Of a DNA stretch of 64,000 nucleotides, positions 39,587 to 51,008 are shown one piece after another (the stretch's first letter is position 1; the number at the start of each line of letters is the position of its first letter). The stretch is from Favolaschia claudopus (lineage: Eukaryota; Basidiomycota; Agaricomycetes; Agaricales; Mycenaceae). A program made the position numbers and the translations under genes. The stretch is from assembly GCA_037176885.1 (NCBI GenBank), contig JAWWNJ010000121.1:496001-560000 (forward strand), written 5' to 3'. Under the pieces are notes generated by a model. It was given only the letters and a program-made list of their open reading frames with translations. It was not told where the DNA came from and did no database searches.

Positions 39587-41384
39587 TGTAACGACTGGCC
39601 ATTTTTGCGCGTTATATCTGGCTATTTTAAGTCAAGTGCGGCCCTAAACAACCCAACTACCCGCCACGACTATAGTCTTACTCGACTATCAATAGGAAGT
39701 CAGTACCTCTGTTGGTGACACTAAGGAGGGTCAAAGTGAGCTCCGAGCTGTTGACCGTAAAACCCATCACAGGAGAAAGGCATTATATTAATAGCCTACT
39801 GCAGTACTATGGATCTGTTCCATAACAGAACCCTCAGAAGAGTGACGAAGAGTCAAGTACTTGTGTACTACGGACTTAGACGAAGGTCTACAAGGATGTA
39901 GGAGGCGCCGCGGGGCCTATCAGAGTCAACATCAGTCAAAGGACAGATGCCGCGGGCTGCCGACTATAAATAGACAGCTGGAACAGCGGAAAGGGATCTC
40001 ATACAGGAGATGCCGGTGCTAGGATCAGAAGGCAGAGTTATGGCAGGACATGAGGTCTTTGACAGGAGAGTTTGATGATGTGATGCTGAAGCCGAACAAG
40101 TGCGGCAACTTCATTAGAAATCTATTTCTATACGGGAGTCAGCGCGGATGACTTGGTGGCTTGATAAATTGGACAACAGACGAGCCTGTGATATTGCGAG
40201 TGAATTGGAATGTCCCAAGAATAGTCTTAGGAGTTATTAGAGGCGTTGATGGCACCACCGGAAGGGTTGCCGCCAGTGACGGATTGACGGGATCACCAAT
40301 GATGGCGTTCCGCGGGCTTCCGCAATTCAGTGATTCAACCGTGGGAGTCATAATTGCTGACTTTCTACCGTTGGATCGACAAGCCAAGAGGCTGCCGAAG
40401 GTCCGCCGGGACACCCAATTACCAATATACCATCTCTCTACTCAATTGGATCGACATTGCTTACTCTGAACTATTTATGTGATGTATTTCTTGGCATTAG
40501 TATAAAAGGACCTGTATTTCTCGTTGAGCTGGAGGACATCGCGCTCAGTCTACTGGACAGCGTTGGTGAACTCAGGCAGCAACGTAGAGGCATATATAAA
40601 GATATTGTCTACTCGTTTGTCTTAATAGAAATTGTGTTGAAGTTCAGTTCAAGTGTGAATCAAAGCATCGTTTCGAGAGTGTTCACCCGCGGAGGCTTTG
40701 CTTTCGAGTAGCTTTGTCGTGGCCTTAGTGTGCTAGGAACTGCCTGCCTCTACTGCCCGCGGACTGTCTATCTCATTGTAAGGATACGTGTGCTCGAGAG
40801 TGAACTAGTATCTCCCTGAGTCTGAGGAAGAGTGGAACTGTCCATCTGCTGAAGCATTGCGTTGGGACTGCTGGCGCATAACCGGAAGAGATCTGATTAG
40901 TCCTCGTCTGAAAGGCTTGTGCTATATAAAGGAGTGTCAAAGGTTCCTGGAATTTGGAGGTTCAGGTCTGTAGCGTAACTGGCGCTATAAGAATTGTGCA
41001 TTCTGCCGCGGAAACTGTCTGTGGCCATTGTTTCAATCTCGCCCTGATATTCAACTGCGTTGGGTATCTTGTATCCTACCGTTTATAGTTCCTATTTTTA
41101 GGAAAGGTCCGCGGACGGAATCACTTCCATCTACGGTGTGTGAGAGCGTGTTTTGTGCAAGGTTCTTACTTGCAAGTCGACTTATATCCTCGTCACTGTG
41201 ACATCTGGATTTCGGATCGAACCCCACGAACTCTTCGAGAGACATTTGAGTGTATCTTGTGGAGATATTTGTGTTGTAGTGTTGTGTGTGTTGGTTGATT
41301 GTGTTATATATATATTTTGGTGGTAGATTCTCTGCTGCGCTATATTTAGCACTTCAGTTGATATATTCAAGTGTCAGCGTTACA
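39587..41384 (+). repeat. 3' LTR of element 2 (1798 bp)
   Basis: The same sequence as 23502-25299, with no difference found on reading, including all seven CCGCGG sites (39908, 39950, 40310, 40687, 40757, 41006, 41109). Confidence 0.96.
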
Positions 41385-41388
41385 CCGT
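41385..41388. repeat. 3' target-site duplication of element 2 (CCGT)
   Basis: It repeats the four bases just before the 5' LTR. Confidence 0.85.
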
Positions 41389-42739
41389 CTGTGCACCACT
41401 GCACCCCATCGCCATCAACTTTCCCCATCGACCATCATCTCCCACCAGGTGGTTGTGTGTCAGCCTTACCAGTGGGCCACCCACCTTGTTTTGAGCCGAA
41501 GTTCCGAGACAAATTCAGCCCAAAGTGAGCTGGTCAACGCGCGCACATCATCTCCCAAATCTTCTGCTTGTTGCACCGTCAACCACATCCCCGCAAGCGA
41601 GATAGAAAATCTCAATGCACTCACCTATTCAGTCGAAACTGGGCACTAATTATCGTGCTTGCGATGACGAAGTTCCCCAAATTTGGTCTCTCCTGTTACA
41701 ACCACCTTTGAACGCTGCCACCGGGACATGGAGAGGAGAACGGCGAGAAGCTGAGTGAAGGTGCGTCGCCACTACCCTCTCTCTTTTCCCTTCCTGACTG
41801 GTTCGTATGACGCGCCTCTTCCACTGTCTGTCCCGCATCCCTCTACTCTCTGCCGCTTTTCGTCCACACGCTTCTATGTCTCCCCGCTTTCACTCTCGCC
41901 TTCCTGACCCCTGCATGACCGTCGCCCCGCATGCCAACCCGCTGTATCTCAGATCCTCACTGCAAACTCCACACCGCCACCGCTATCGCTCGTGACCCAA
42001 ACATGTCGCCAGGCGCTGAATCGTCTCTGTCGACCTACCTACGCTCATCCCGCCACCTCTTTGCAAAATTGCCGCCCGAACCCTCAAACCCGACGCAAAG
42101 TATCCGCAACACCGCCGCACCGCACCCATTGAGCCTCACCGCCTCCATTCGCTCGTGGCGCGGTGCCGCCATCAGCTCATTCCGGCCAATTCCTTGTTTC
42201 AACGCTCTACTGTTTCAACGCTCTACCCAATCCCGCGCCTCAGCTTCAAAACGAATTCTCTGCCATGTCATTGTCCCGGCCGCCATGAACTACGTCTACT
42301 TCTGAAATGCAAGCCTTCCGACACGAATCAGTCAAAACTCGTCTGCTCGATGTAGATATTGTGTCGTCGGCGTCGCTCCAGCGATACTGATTTGCTCCTC
42401 CACACGTTTCGACTCCACGGCGGGACTCGACGCGTTTCAGCGTCAGGTGAGTGTGCCCCAAACAAATAACTTACTTGCTCTATGCTTACTCACCTGTAAT
42501 TCAGCTACAGTGCCGTCTGTACCGCTGATCTTGACAACTCAGACGGAAATATCGAGCGTGCGGCGATGAGCCCCTTTCGACGCGACCGCGTAACTGCGAG
42601 ACGGTGTTAGACACGGAAAGAGGTATGTGTGTAAATCATACGCGCCTTTGTATTGTGGTCAGTTGGAATGAATGAATGCGTTCTACTGATTCAAATCGAA
42701 AATTCCCTGGGTTTGACTGTCTTTGACATCCTTTCTCAT
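41389..42739. other. Intergenic DNA right of element 2
   Basis: CT- and CA-rich sequence with short overlapping frames on both strands; no domain, intron pattern or start context supports a gene. Confidence 0.5.
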
Positions 42740-44280
42740 CCGCCATGCATATGCTTTTTTATCTGCGGCGCATCTGCTGCCATCCGCGGCTCGTCTTTTA
42801 ACAAGGTCGCCTGCTGATCCTCTCGTTGCTGTCACGCTTTCAGCATCTGTCGTCCGCTGCTCATTGTCTTCCACATTAGCCGCTCATCCGCCCACTGCCC
42901 AGCCTCTCATCTACTGTTATCCGCCGCCCATCCTCCCCCATTACCACACATTGGAAGGACGACAAGAATCGCTAATGGCAAAGACAAAGCAACCGATGCT
43001 CTGTCCTCCCGTAAACCAGTACTCACAGTACAATCTACATGGATCTCGGATGTCAAATAAGTGTGTCGCGGCCATTCAAGCCAGCTTCCACCCTGATGTG
43101 CCCTGCTTTTCCCCGACCGGAAGATGGCTTCAACTGGATCCGTCTGCGCTGGGCACTCAGTGAAACTTGAAGAATTTTTACATTCTGATACTCATGATCA
43201 GGTGTGATGGCCAGTGGCTCAATCACATCCGCCATATCCACCATCGTCGGATTCATCGCCACAAGCGGTATCGTTAATTTGCGTCCATTCTAATTTCTGT
43301 TTAGTGTCAACCTTCGAGTGTTGTGTATCTGACTGCTTATCCCTGGCTAGTGGGTTCAAGCGATGCCAGTTGTCACGCAATTCCTTCTCCGTGTCACATC
43401 CGCCAACCATTCGCTGTTCACCCGCGGTTCGTCTTCCAAGATTAGACTCACATCGTACGCTGGTCGGCTTGTCTTCAGGTATAAGAATCTCAAATCCGGC
43501 ACATTTGCTGCTCTTCTTTCGCATCCGCGGCTTATTAGACGCTCATTGTCTCAAATTCGTCGCTCGTCGTCTCATCGGCTGCTCGTCAGACGCGCTTGGT
43601 CCCCAGCCACTTCGAAGCATCTGCCATCTCAAGTCCTTGGCACATCGTCCCGCGTTTTTTCTACTCTTTGTTTCACATCCGCCGCTTATCGGAGGCTCAT
43701 TATCTTCATCTGGTGCATGCAGTCTCAATCCGGCCGCTCATCTTCTCTTCAGCCTCCAGCCCGGACGATCACGATGATCGATTAGGGAAGGCGAGTGTTA
43801 CAGCTACTTGGTGAGTCTGCTTGTATCAGATTTTTTGCCCGTCTTGAAAATAACACAGAGCGATTTCGGGATTCATGGTCTGAACAATGACCCTCCATTT
43901 GTCGCCACTCTTCAGTCCACCGTTCATCCTCTCTCATTAGCCACTCGTCCGCTGCCCGTCGTGTCACACCACCCGCCCATCACTCATCGGCTGCTCATAG
44001 TCAGCTCGTTGTCTCCTCATCGTCTCGCGCCACCCGCCCAGGTCAGAGCTCATTGGCCGCTCGTCCTCTCGCACCGGCGGCTTAGAGTATCAACTCACAT
44101 CAGCCGCGCTTCTGTTGCTCAACCTCTCGTCACGTCTGCTTACATCTGCCGCTCAGCGCTCATCCGCTGCCCTTCCTCAAGTACTCATCCATTGCCTTTC
44201 TTCTCTCGTCGGTCATGTATGGTCTGCTTACCGTCTCATATCCGCTGCTTAATATCTGTGATCCACCGTCAAACATGATT
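42740..44280. repeat. Degenerate CATCCGCCGCTCATCGTC repeat field
   Basis: Variants of CATCCGCnGCTCATCGTCTC recur many times, for example tcacatccgccgcttatc near 43677 and gcgctcatccgctgcccttc near 44157, with no fixed period. Frames across it are Ser/Leu/His/Pro/Arg-rich on every reading and are not called as genes. Inverted and partial copies lie at 5565-5800 and around the element 1 target. Confidence 0.5.
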
Positions 44281-44629
44281 GTTACATTGCTCATATGCAT
44301 AATTTCTCATCTGACATCTGTGCTGGAGTAGAAACGAAACAAATAGCACAATTTGTGTCTTTTTCTACTCAACAATTGCAATCTAGTTTCATATATCAGA
44401 CTCATCGTGTGCGTCATGAGCTTGCATCTCGGTTTCCCGAGGAATTTTTTTACTTCTTACAGCTTCTTACCTCACACTGGCATACTTGTTCTGCTTCCGA
44501 AGTTGTTCGCATTTTTTGTAGGGCTATATTCCAGAACGCGTTGGTGCACTGGCAGTTCACCAGAATCATGTTTTCAGGCTACCGGTCTAGGTGTGAAGCA
44601 GCTTGAAACAAGTTGAAATTCACGAACTT

Positions 44630-45180
44630 CCGCAGACCACCTGCAGACAATCCCCAGACCGACCGCCGACGAGAGGCGGATCGCCTGCAGACCATCCGCC
44701 GATGGGCGGCGGACCATCCGCCGATGAGGTTTGGGGCCGACCGAAATTCTGAGTTTCGGTTTAGATTTCGGGTCGTCCGAAACTTAAGCCTAAAGAAAAT
44801 GTTTCGTTTTCAATTCGGGCGGGCCGAAATGTAAGACGATTCTTATAGTTTGGGAATAAATTTCGGGCAGACCGAAACTTGGCCTATACGAGATGTTCTG
44901 GGTCTCGTTTGGGACGCCCTTATTCTCAATGTGGAACAAAGCATTTCAGAATTCCATTTTGGGCTTGCCGATTCGTTGTCCGATACTTCGTCTTTCGGCT
45001 GAGTTCCGGCTGACCTGGAACAAAGCCGGAAGGTTTTGTTTCGTGAACCCTTTCGGGCCGCCTGGAATCCTAACCGATACAATTCGAATAGGTCAAAATT
45101 TCGGGTGACCCTAATCTGAACCCGAAACTTTTCTTTTCGGGATAAAAATCGGGCGACCCGAAATTTCATTATTTTCGGTG
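44630..45180. repeat. Cluster of short GCAGACCATCCGCCGATG and CCGAAA/TTTCGG motifs
   Basis: The first ~120 bp repeat phrases such as GCAGACCATCCGCCGATG. The following ~430 bp repeat short inverted pairs of the form TTTCGGG...CCGAAA (for example at 44751-44785, 44860-44878 and 45131-45165). There is no gene signature. It could be a decayed transposable element. Confidence 0.4.
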
Positions 45181-45213
45181 TGATGTCGACAGGTCACTGG
45201 GCGCTACGCTTTA

Positions 45214-45415
45214 GCCTAATTGTTCACTGGAAGCATTGTTCACCGGCCGGCAATCAAGCAAAAATTACCATATATGGTGCTCCGGGAAATGCCGGAGCAG
45301 AAATTTTGACATTTTTTTTTTGCCTTTTTGAGCCGAAAAAGTCCCGGTTATGCGTTACAGAGACCAAAATTGTTCAGTTCACAGCCGGCCGTTACCCGTT
45401 ATGTGAACAATTGGT
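45214..45415. repeat. Imperfect inverted repeat, ~200 bp unit
   Basis: The left arm has CCTAATTGTTCACTGG then CACCGGCCGGC; the right arm has GCCGGCCGTTACCC then ATGTGAACAATTGG. The arms share about ten bases at each end in inverted order. No target duplication or transposase was found, so a MITE-like origin is only a possibility. Confidence 0.3.
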
Positions 45416-45419
45416 CGGA

Positions 45420-46336
45420 ATAGTACAGTATGCCGTAAGTTGTGCAAAGGCCAAGGGGTCCCAACTTGGAAGTCAAAAGTTTTCAGGCCGTGAATGGGTT
45501 GTACTACTCCTTGGCATGCTTCTGCACTTCCGAACTCGCTATCTCAACGCGTTCAGCTCATTTTCTATACATTCTGCCGACCTTCCTACCCTTTTCGGCT
45601 GTTTCCGGCTGAGTGCCGCATTGGCCGACCAGATCTCATTCTCTCACGTACTACGATTCACCGCCATGGCTGTGGACGCCAAGTGTACGTTTCGTTTCTA
45701 TGAATATGACGGGTTATCGTTGGGTTATCGTCAAAAATCATTCACGTAATTTTTTATTTCTTAGTCAATGTGCCACGGTCAGAATTCTTAATGTGCACAG
45801 CTTCCGGATTATTTGGGGGCACTCCTGAGCCTGCGAAAGGAGCGCATGTGACAAGCGGACAGACTCAAAGGAATCAAAGACGACGGATTCCACGTTGATT
45901 CCGTGCATAGAAACTCGGGTGATGTCGGAGACCGAGAGACAGAAGAGTATCTCGAGCTCCAATCGAGCTCAACTCTCCGCAGTCCCAGCTATAGCACCAG
46001 TTCACCAATCCGAGACGATGAACGCGTACCCGTGACCATCATTTCGCGTGACTCATGGTCTCGTGCTGTGACGGTGCGTGTCGGCAAATAAACAGGTGAT
46101 GAGGTGTCACTGAATGCCACAATGGGGACTCGTAAAAATGCGACACCTAGGAAAGGAAGCGATGACCACGCTGTATGAGTATCAGGGTAGCATTGAGGCT
46201 TAAGCCAAATAATGAATAATGAAGCATCGCATAAATCTCCTAACAAGCCGCAGTAAAATCCCGCGAAACGAAAGAGCTCAAAAACCACGTACTTTAGATC
46301 CATAAATCCATTCATCCATCCGCCACTCAAAGCAGC
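45420..46336. other. Intergenic, no gene seen
   Basis: Only short frames. A 62-codon plus-strand frame at 45903-46091 has no recognisable feature and is not called. Confidence 0.45.
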
Positions 46337-49300
46337 TCACCGCCTGCCCACTTTCCTCGCCCTCGACTCCGAATCGGCTTCCGCAGCAGGACCACTCGGA
46401 ATCGGTGTGTTCCTCTTCTTACCCCTGCTCCCACTCACGCCGCCAACAGACTTACTCTTACTCTTCCCGTCCTCGACATCCACATCCATCGCATCGTCAC
46501 CTTCCGGCAACGAAACCAGATGCGCGAGCGGATGCGCCCACGCGCTGTCCGATTGCCCATCCCCTCCCTCTTCCCCGCCTGCATTCAACCCATCCCCTCC
46601 ACCCAACGCATTCCCAGAAAACCTCGCACCCCAGTTCCCCGCAGCCAACCGCCCCTCCACCCTCCTCACCCTCTCCTCCAACTGCAGCACAACCGGCGTC
46701 GTCAAATCCCTTGACCTCCGTAGGTCCGCGACCTCTGCGCGGAGGGCGTGCAGTTCGGTGGTGAGCGTGGAGGAAGTGGGTAATGGCGTCTGAGGTGGGG
46801 TTTGGTGGATGCGAAGGAGGGGGAGTTTGATTGATTCGAGGAGGGGGTTGCGTGGGCGGGGTGGATGCAGAAGGAACAGCTAGTGTGGGAGCGGGAGGAG
46901 GGAATCGCGCACTCGACAGTGGCGGGAGAACTGGCGAGATTGAGCGCGAGAGCGGAGGCTCGCTATCATCCTTTTCCTCGTTACCCGGACTCTCGATCTC
47001 GTGCTCAGCGTTCGGCGGAGGAGAGGTAAAAGGCGTCGGCTCGACCTCGTCCGGATACCCCAGCTCCAGATCCGAATCGAGATCCAACTCCGATTCGTCC
47101 TCATTCGCTTCCCCGTTGATAATCCCTTGTTCTTCTTCTCCGTCGATTTTTTCCTCGTCTCCTGCTTCCATACTCACATCCCCATCCCCCTTCTGCGTGT
47201 TTTCATCCCCACCATCCGACTTCTCCCCATCATCACCTCCAACGAATCCGACCACTCTCCCCGTCCTCTGCCCCAGCCGCACACTCCCCATCGCTGTCGA
47301 AATTGACCGGCGACCGATATTTCTTCTCGGATCGTCAGAAGCGAGCGGCGGGACCTCGATGTACATTTTCTGACTGGTTGAAGGGCGTGTGGTGGCGGTG
47401 GTGGTAGCGTGAGGGAGAGATGGGTCGACAGGTACCTGAAGGATTCATTATTAAATCGAGTGGGATGAATGAGATAAATGAACGAAGTACACCCACATGT
47501 ACCTCCTCCTCTGGAGAACTCTGAGATCGAGTCAAATCGGCGTCGTCCAGCATATCGACAGTTAATCTGTTGACCATCTCCTTCAAAAACGACGATCCCT
47601 GAAAAACCAGGAACATAGAGTAAGTAGGTCAAAATAGAGAAAAAACGGGCGTCAAGGAGATATCTAAAAACGACGACTCACCAACGGCTGGCTTCTCCTC
47701 GTTGCATGGCGCGGTCGGTCCGAGTTGTCCTGGGATTGGGTGAGCGGAGTGGGTTTGAGGTTCTTGACGACAATCTTCTGGAGGAGAGGCATCAGTAGTG
47801 TAAGCAAAATGCCAAAATGACGAACGAAGGGAGAATTGAGAAGGAAGGAAGGAAGGAAGAAAGAAAATGAAACGAAACGAAACAAAAATTGTGGTGAAAG
47901 ATGAATCGATTACGATCCTTTGAAAGAATGGTCGAAGATAAGGCGAGAAAGGGCAGGGATAAATGGATTGTGACGAAATAAAGAAACCACACAGATCAGA
48001 CGCACCTTCGAATTCGTTTTCGACGCATCCTCCTCTCTACCTCCACCCTCAACATCTGCAACGGTCTTTCCTTTATTCTTTCTCGGCGACTCGGAAGATT
48101 CCAGTGGTTGTACGACCTAGACGAAGGTTGTATCAACGAAGATGGGAGGGAACTTCGAATGTCCCAAAATAACGTACCTTATTCTTACTCCCGCCCTCCT
48201 CAGGATACCCAAACCCCTCCCCCTCCCCATCTTCATCGCCCCAAATCCGAAACCCCTTCATGAAGCCTTGTACATCGATTCCGTTAGCGACCTCGGCCTT
48301 GGTGAGGAGGAAGCCTTTGTGGCCTTTGAGGACCCAGCGGGGCCAGGCTGCGAACGGAGTGAGCAAAGAAGCAAAAATGAAACAAGATAAAAACATCCCA
48401 AGAAAGAAAGAATAACTCACCCAACCCAAGCACATCCCCATCCTCAAACTCCTCCTCCCCAAACTCCCTCCAAAAATCCCTCACGAACTCGTCCCGCGAG
48501 ATGAGCCAGTGGTGCCAAAATCGCCTCAGCGCACGGTCGAAGGGGGGGCAGCGCCACGCGGGGTCCATCGTATTCGCGTCTTCTTTACCTGGAGATTTCG
48601 AAGGAGCATTGACAGTTTTGAGAAGAACGTCAATCAACCTCGCGAGATGCAAAATCTCAAACCTTGTCTCCCGCCACTCCTTCCCCCGTATGGCGGGGTC
48701 GGCGGTGAGGACGAGGTGGAGGGAGGTCCAGAGGTATTTGGCGGTCCAGAGGAGGGGGAGGCGGTAGGGCGTCGGGAGGGTGACGGTCCTCTCTTCTCTT
48801 TTTTCTCCGTTTTCTTCGCCGGCTCCGTCACCTCCATCGACTCCAACTCCAGACGCAGAAGAAGAAGCAGAAGCGCCGGGGAAGCAAACGTCGAAAAACT
48901 CCCCCTCACCCGAGGACGAAGATGAGCGGCCCGGGATCCAGAACCCCGCCTTCGCAACGAGGAACCGTACGATCGCGATGTCGTCCCATTTCCCGCTTCC
49001 GCCGTCATCGCGCTTGGTGGAGGGCGAGCGGATGTAGGGCAGCTCGGCGGGGTGGCGCCACGTCGGTGTCTGTGTTGACGTTGGGGCTGGGTCTTTCGGT
49101 TTGGATTTCTTGGGGGTTTTCGATTTCGTCGTCGTCGTCTCCGTCGTCTCCGTCTTCCCTGGCGTCGTCGTCGCCGTCGTCTTCGTCGTGGGAGGCGGTG
49201 CGGACGCGGAAGTGGATGCCAAAGGAGGAGGAGAAGACGCCGAGGCAGCAGCGGCGGCGACGGAGGCCGCGGTACGTGCGAGTTTGGGGGGTGGACGGGC

Positions 49301-49360
49301 GGAGCGCGAGGGGCGGGCGGCGCGGCGGCGGGAGGGGGTGGTGGGTTCGGCGCGGGGCAT
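46337..49360 (-). CDS. Multi-exon low-complexity protein, unknown function (~800 aa)
   Basis: I do not recognise this protein. Exons: 49360-48421, 48347-48178, 48116-48006, 47777-47682, 47598-47497, then from 47435 to a stop at 46337. Donors are GTGAGT, GTACGT, GTGCGT, GTGAGT and GTGGGT. A frame change near 46.8 kb needs one more intron (possibly ending CTCAG) that I could not fix. The N-terminus is Ala/Ser/Thr/Pro/Lys-rich. A folded-looking part follows (KWDDIAIVRFLVAKAGFWI; YRLPLLWTAKYLWTSLHLVL), continuing in exon 2 (WVLKGHKGFLLTKAEVANGI). The rest is acidic and disordered. A short coiled coil (TELHALRAEVADLRRSRDL) lies near the end, and the C-terminus is basic. A nuclear location is plausible but unproven. 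Confidence 0.6.
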
Positions 49361-50766
49361 CTGGGGTGTTAGGGGGAGGGAGGGAGGTGTGTGTACAGGG
49401 GTGGCGAGGGAGGACAGAGGAGGGAGGAGATGATGGAGAACAAGAGAAAGATAGATGGGAATTGATTACGTGGCAAACTGACCGCCTCACGGCTACGACG
49501 ACGACAAACACAGAAGAGAGAAGACGAGTGAAAGGACAAGGAGGCTTTGAGTTCGCGGGTAGCAAAGAACGCAAAGGTAGCTTGTGAAGAAATTACTTCA
49601 AGATATTGGATTCAAAACGACGATAAAGTCTACGAAAAGTTACACCGCGCCTCTTGTAAACCCCAAGCAAACCTGATAAAAGGGAGAGGAGAGAGTGAGG
49701 ATCGCTACGAGGATGCAGGAGACCAGCACGTACTGATTCCCTTTATCGCTTTGCCATCGCCGACAGATTCCACCCATTTCTCGTGCACACCACCGCAATT
49801 CTTTCCCTGATCATCCACCTTCCCCTCCTCCTTGCTTCACAGACCCCCCTCCCCTTCATCGACGAACGCGTGAGGACACGGACACAGCGAGCAGAGAGGA
49901 GACGAGAAAGATGAGAAAGTGGATGACGTGGTCCTGCTCGGCCGAATCGACCCGATCGTGCACGGACCTGAAACAAACACGAACATACACTTTCGCTCCT
50001 TCTTCCTTTCTTCCATCACCGCTGCCTTGATCATGAGCATCGTCGACTTGGTCTTCCCGACGCGAACTCCTCCTCTGCGGTTGTTTGGATGCCCTCTCTA
50101 CTGTTTCTCGCTTCGACGACACCCCTTGCAGCACCGTTCTTCTGGAAACAATCTGGAAAATCATTGAAGTAATCTTCCTCTTGTCGGACGGCCGACATTC
50201 TGGTTTCCCACCAGTCACTCTCTCAACACATCGCCTTCTTCGAAATCTGCTGGACGATCAACGGTTCCTCGACTCTAATTACCACTCTTCGGCTTTCGGA
50301 AAAAAGCTGGTAGACGTCGTATCACGCCGCCATTGTTATCTCTCGAGAACACCTTGTTGAGGTTTTCACGCATTTCCGCATACTACCGAATACTTAAGTA
50401 CTTCAAATCCCTCTCGTGCGGTCGCGTTGAATTTACTTCATCCAACCTTCATTCTCTCACGACTAACACATACTCATATACTTATTTACAGCAATATCCA
50501 TCTCCTCACAACATGCAAATCTAAACCGACGTCAATCTCACTTTTATTGAATCTCAGGGGGCCTGAGGGTAAGTATCCGATACGATCATGGGGAGACTTC
50601 AGCCATCCAATCAGAGGCCCTGAGATTCCCAGTTTTGCCATGACCCAAAGGGTTGGCCTATCAGTGTGCGGAAAGGCGTTCTTGAGGCAATTTTAACAGA
50701 CCTTCGGTGCACGGTTCCACCGGCATCACATTTGGATCACCTCAACAAACCTGACAGTGTGGATAC
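49361..50766. other. Upstream region of the minus-strand gene; no gene seen
   Basis: About 1.4 kb with short, overlapping frames. It should contain the promoter of the gene ending at 49360. Confidence 0.45.
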
Positions 50767-50951
50767 TGTATCCTGATTGGCTGCCGGTTCGTCTTGAGTG
50801 GTAGGCTGGGTACTCTATCTCTGATTGGCTCCAGGTTTGATGGGTTGACGACGATTACAGTGTATCCTGATTGGCTGCCGGTTCGTCTTGAGTGGTATGC
50901 TGGGTACTCTATCTCTGATTGGCTCCAGGTTTGATGGGTTGACGACGATTA
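50767..50951. repeat. 94-bp tandem duplication with four inverted CCAAT boxes
   Basis: Unit one is 50767-50860 and unit two 50861-50951. They differ at one base that I can see (GTAGGCTGGG versus GTATGCTGGG). Each unit contains TGATTGGCT twice, giving four inverted CCAAT boxes 58-305 bp upstream of the following gene's ATG. It may act as its upstream activating region. Confidence 0.85.
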
Positions 50952-51008
50952 AGAGATTTTATACATATACTTCTTATGACCGGTGCATAAAACAGCCTTG
51001 CCTCCCGC

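Larger units (their letters stand above)
23823..41114 (+). repeat. Dispersed CCGCGG hexamer array across element 2 (51 copies)
   Basis: By hand count CCGCGG occurs 51 times in this 17.9-kb element: seven in each LTR and 37 between. About four would be expected in random DNA of even composition, and about nine occur in the other 46 kb of the window. The spread is even, one per ~350 bp, in LTR, sense coding, antisense coding and noncoding DNA. Among the 44 distinct sites the next base is A or G in 41, while the preceding base is mixed, so the extended motif CCGCGGR is directional. Nine sites are the full palindrome TCCGCGGA. In sense ORFs the hexamer repeatedly encodes Ser/Thr/Pro-Ala-Glu or Arg-Gly. 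It is probably a protein-binding site. Confidence 0.8.
23502..41384 (+). mobile_element. Giant Ty3/Gypsy LTR retrotransposon (element 2), 17.9 kb, with three antisense genes
   Basis: Bounded by 1798-bp LTRs and a CCGT duplication. The plus strand carries gag (CCHC knuckle), a linker ORF, protease, and RT-RNase H-integrase, ending at 32869. The 6.7 kb from there to the 3' LTR is not spare DNA: it holds three intron-containing genes on the minus strand (36975-38751, 34255-35953 and 32926-33669). The element is also studded with CCGCGG. The LTRs show no difference I could find, so it inserted recently and an active source must exist. At 17.9 kb it is far larger than a typical fungal Gypsy element (about 5-8 kb). 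I see no chromodomain. Confidence 0.95.

Noticed and set aside
46831..47373. 180-codon plus-strand Ser/Gly-rich frame
   Set aside because: It is the shadow of the acidic exon of the minus-strand gene at 46337-49360.
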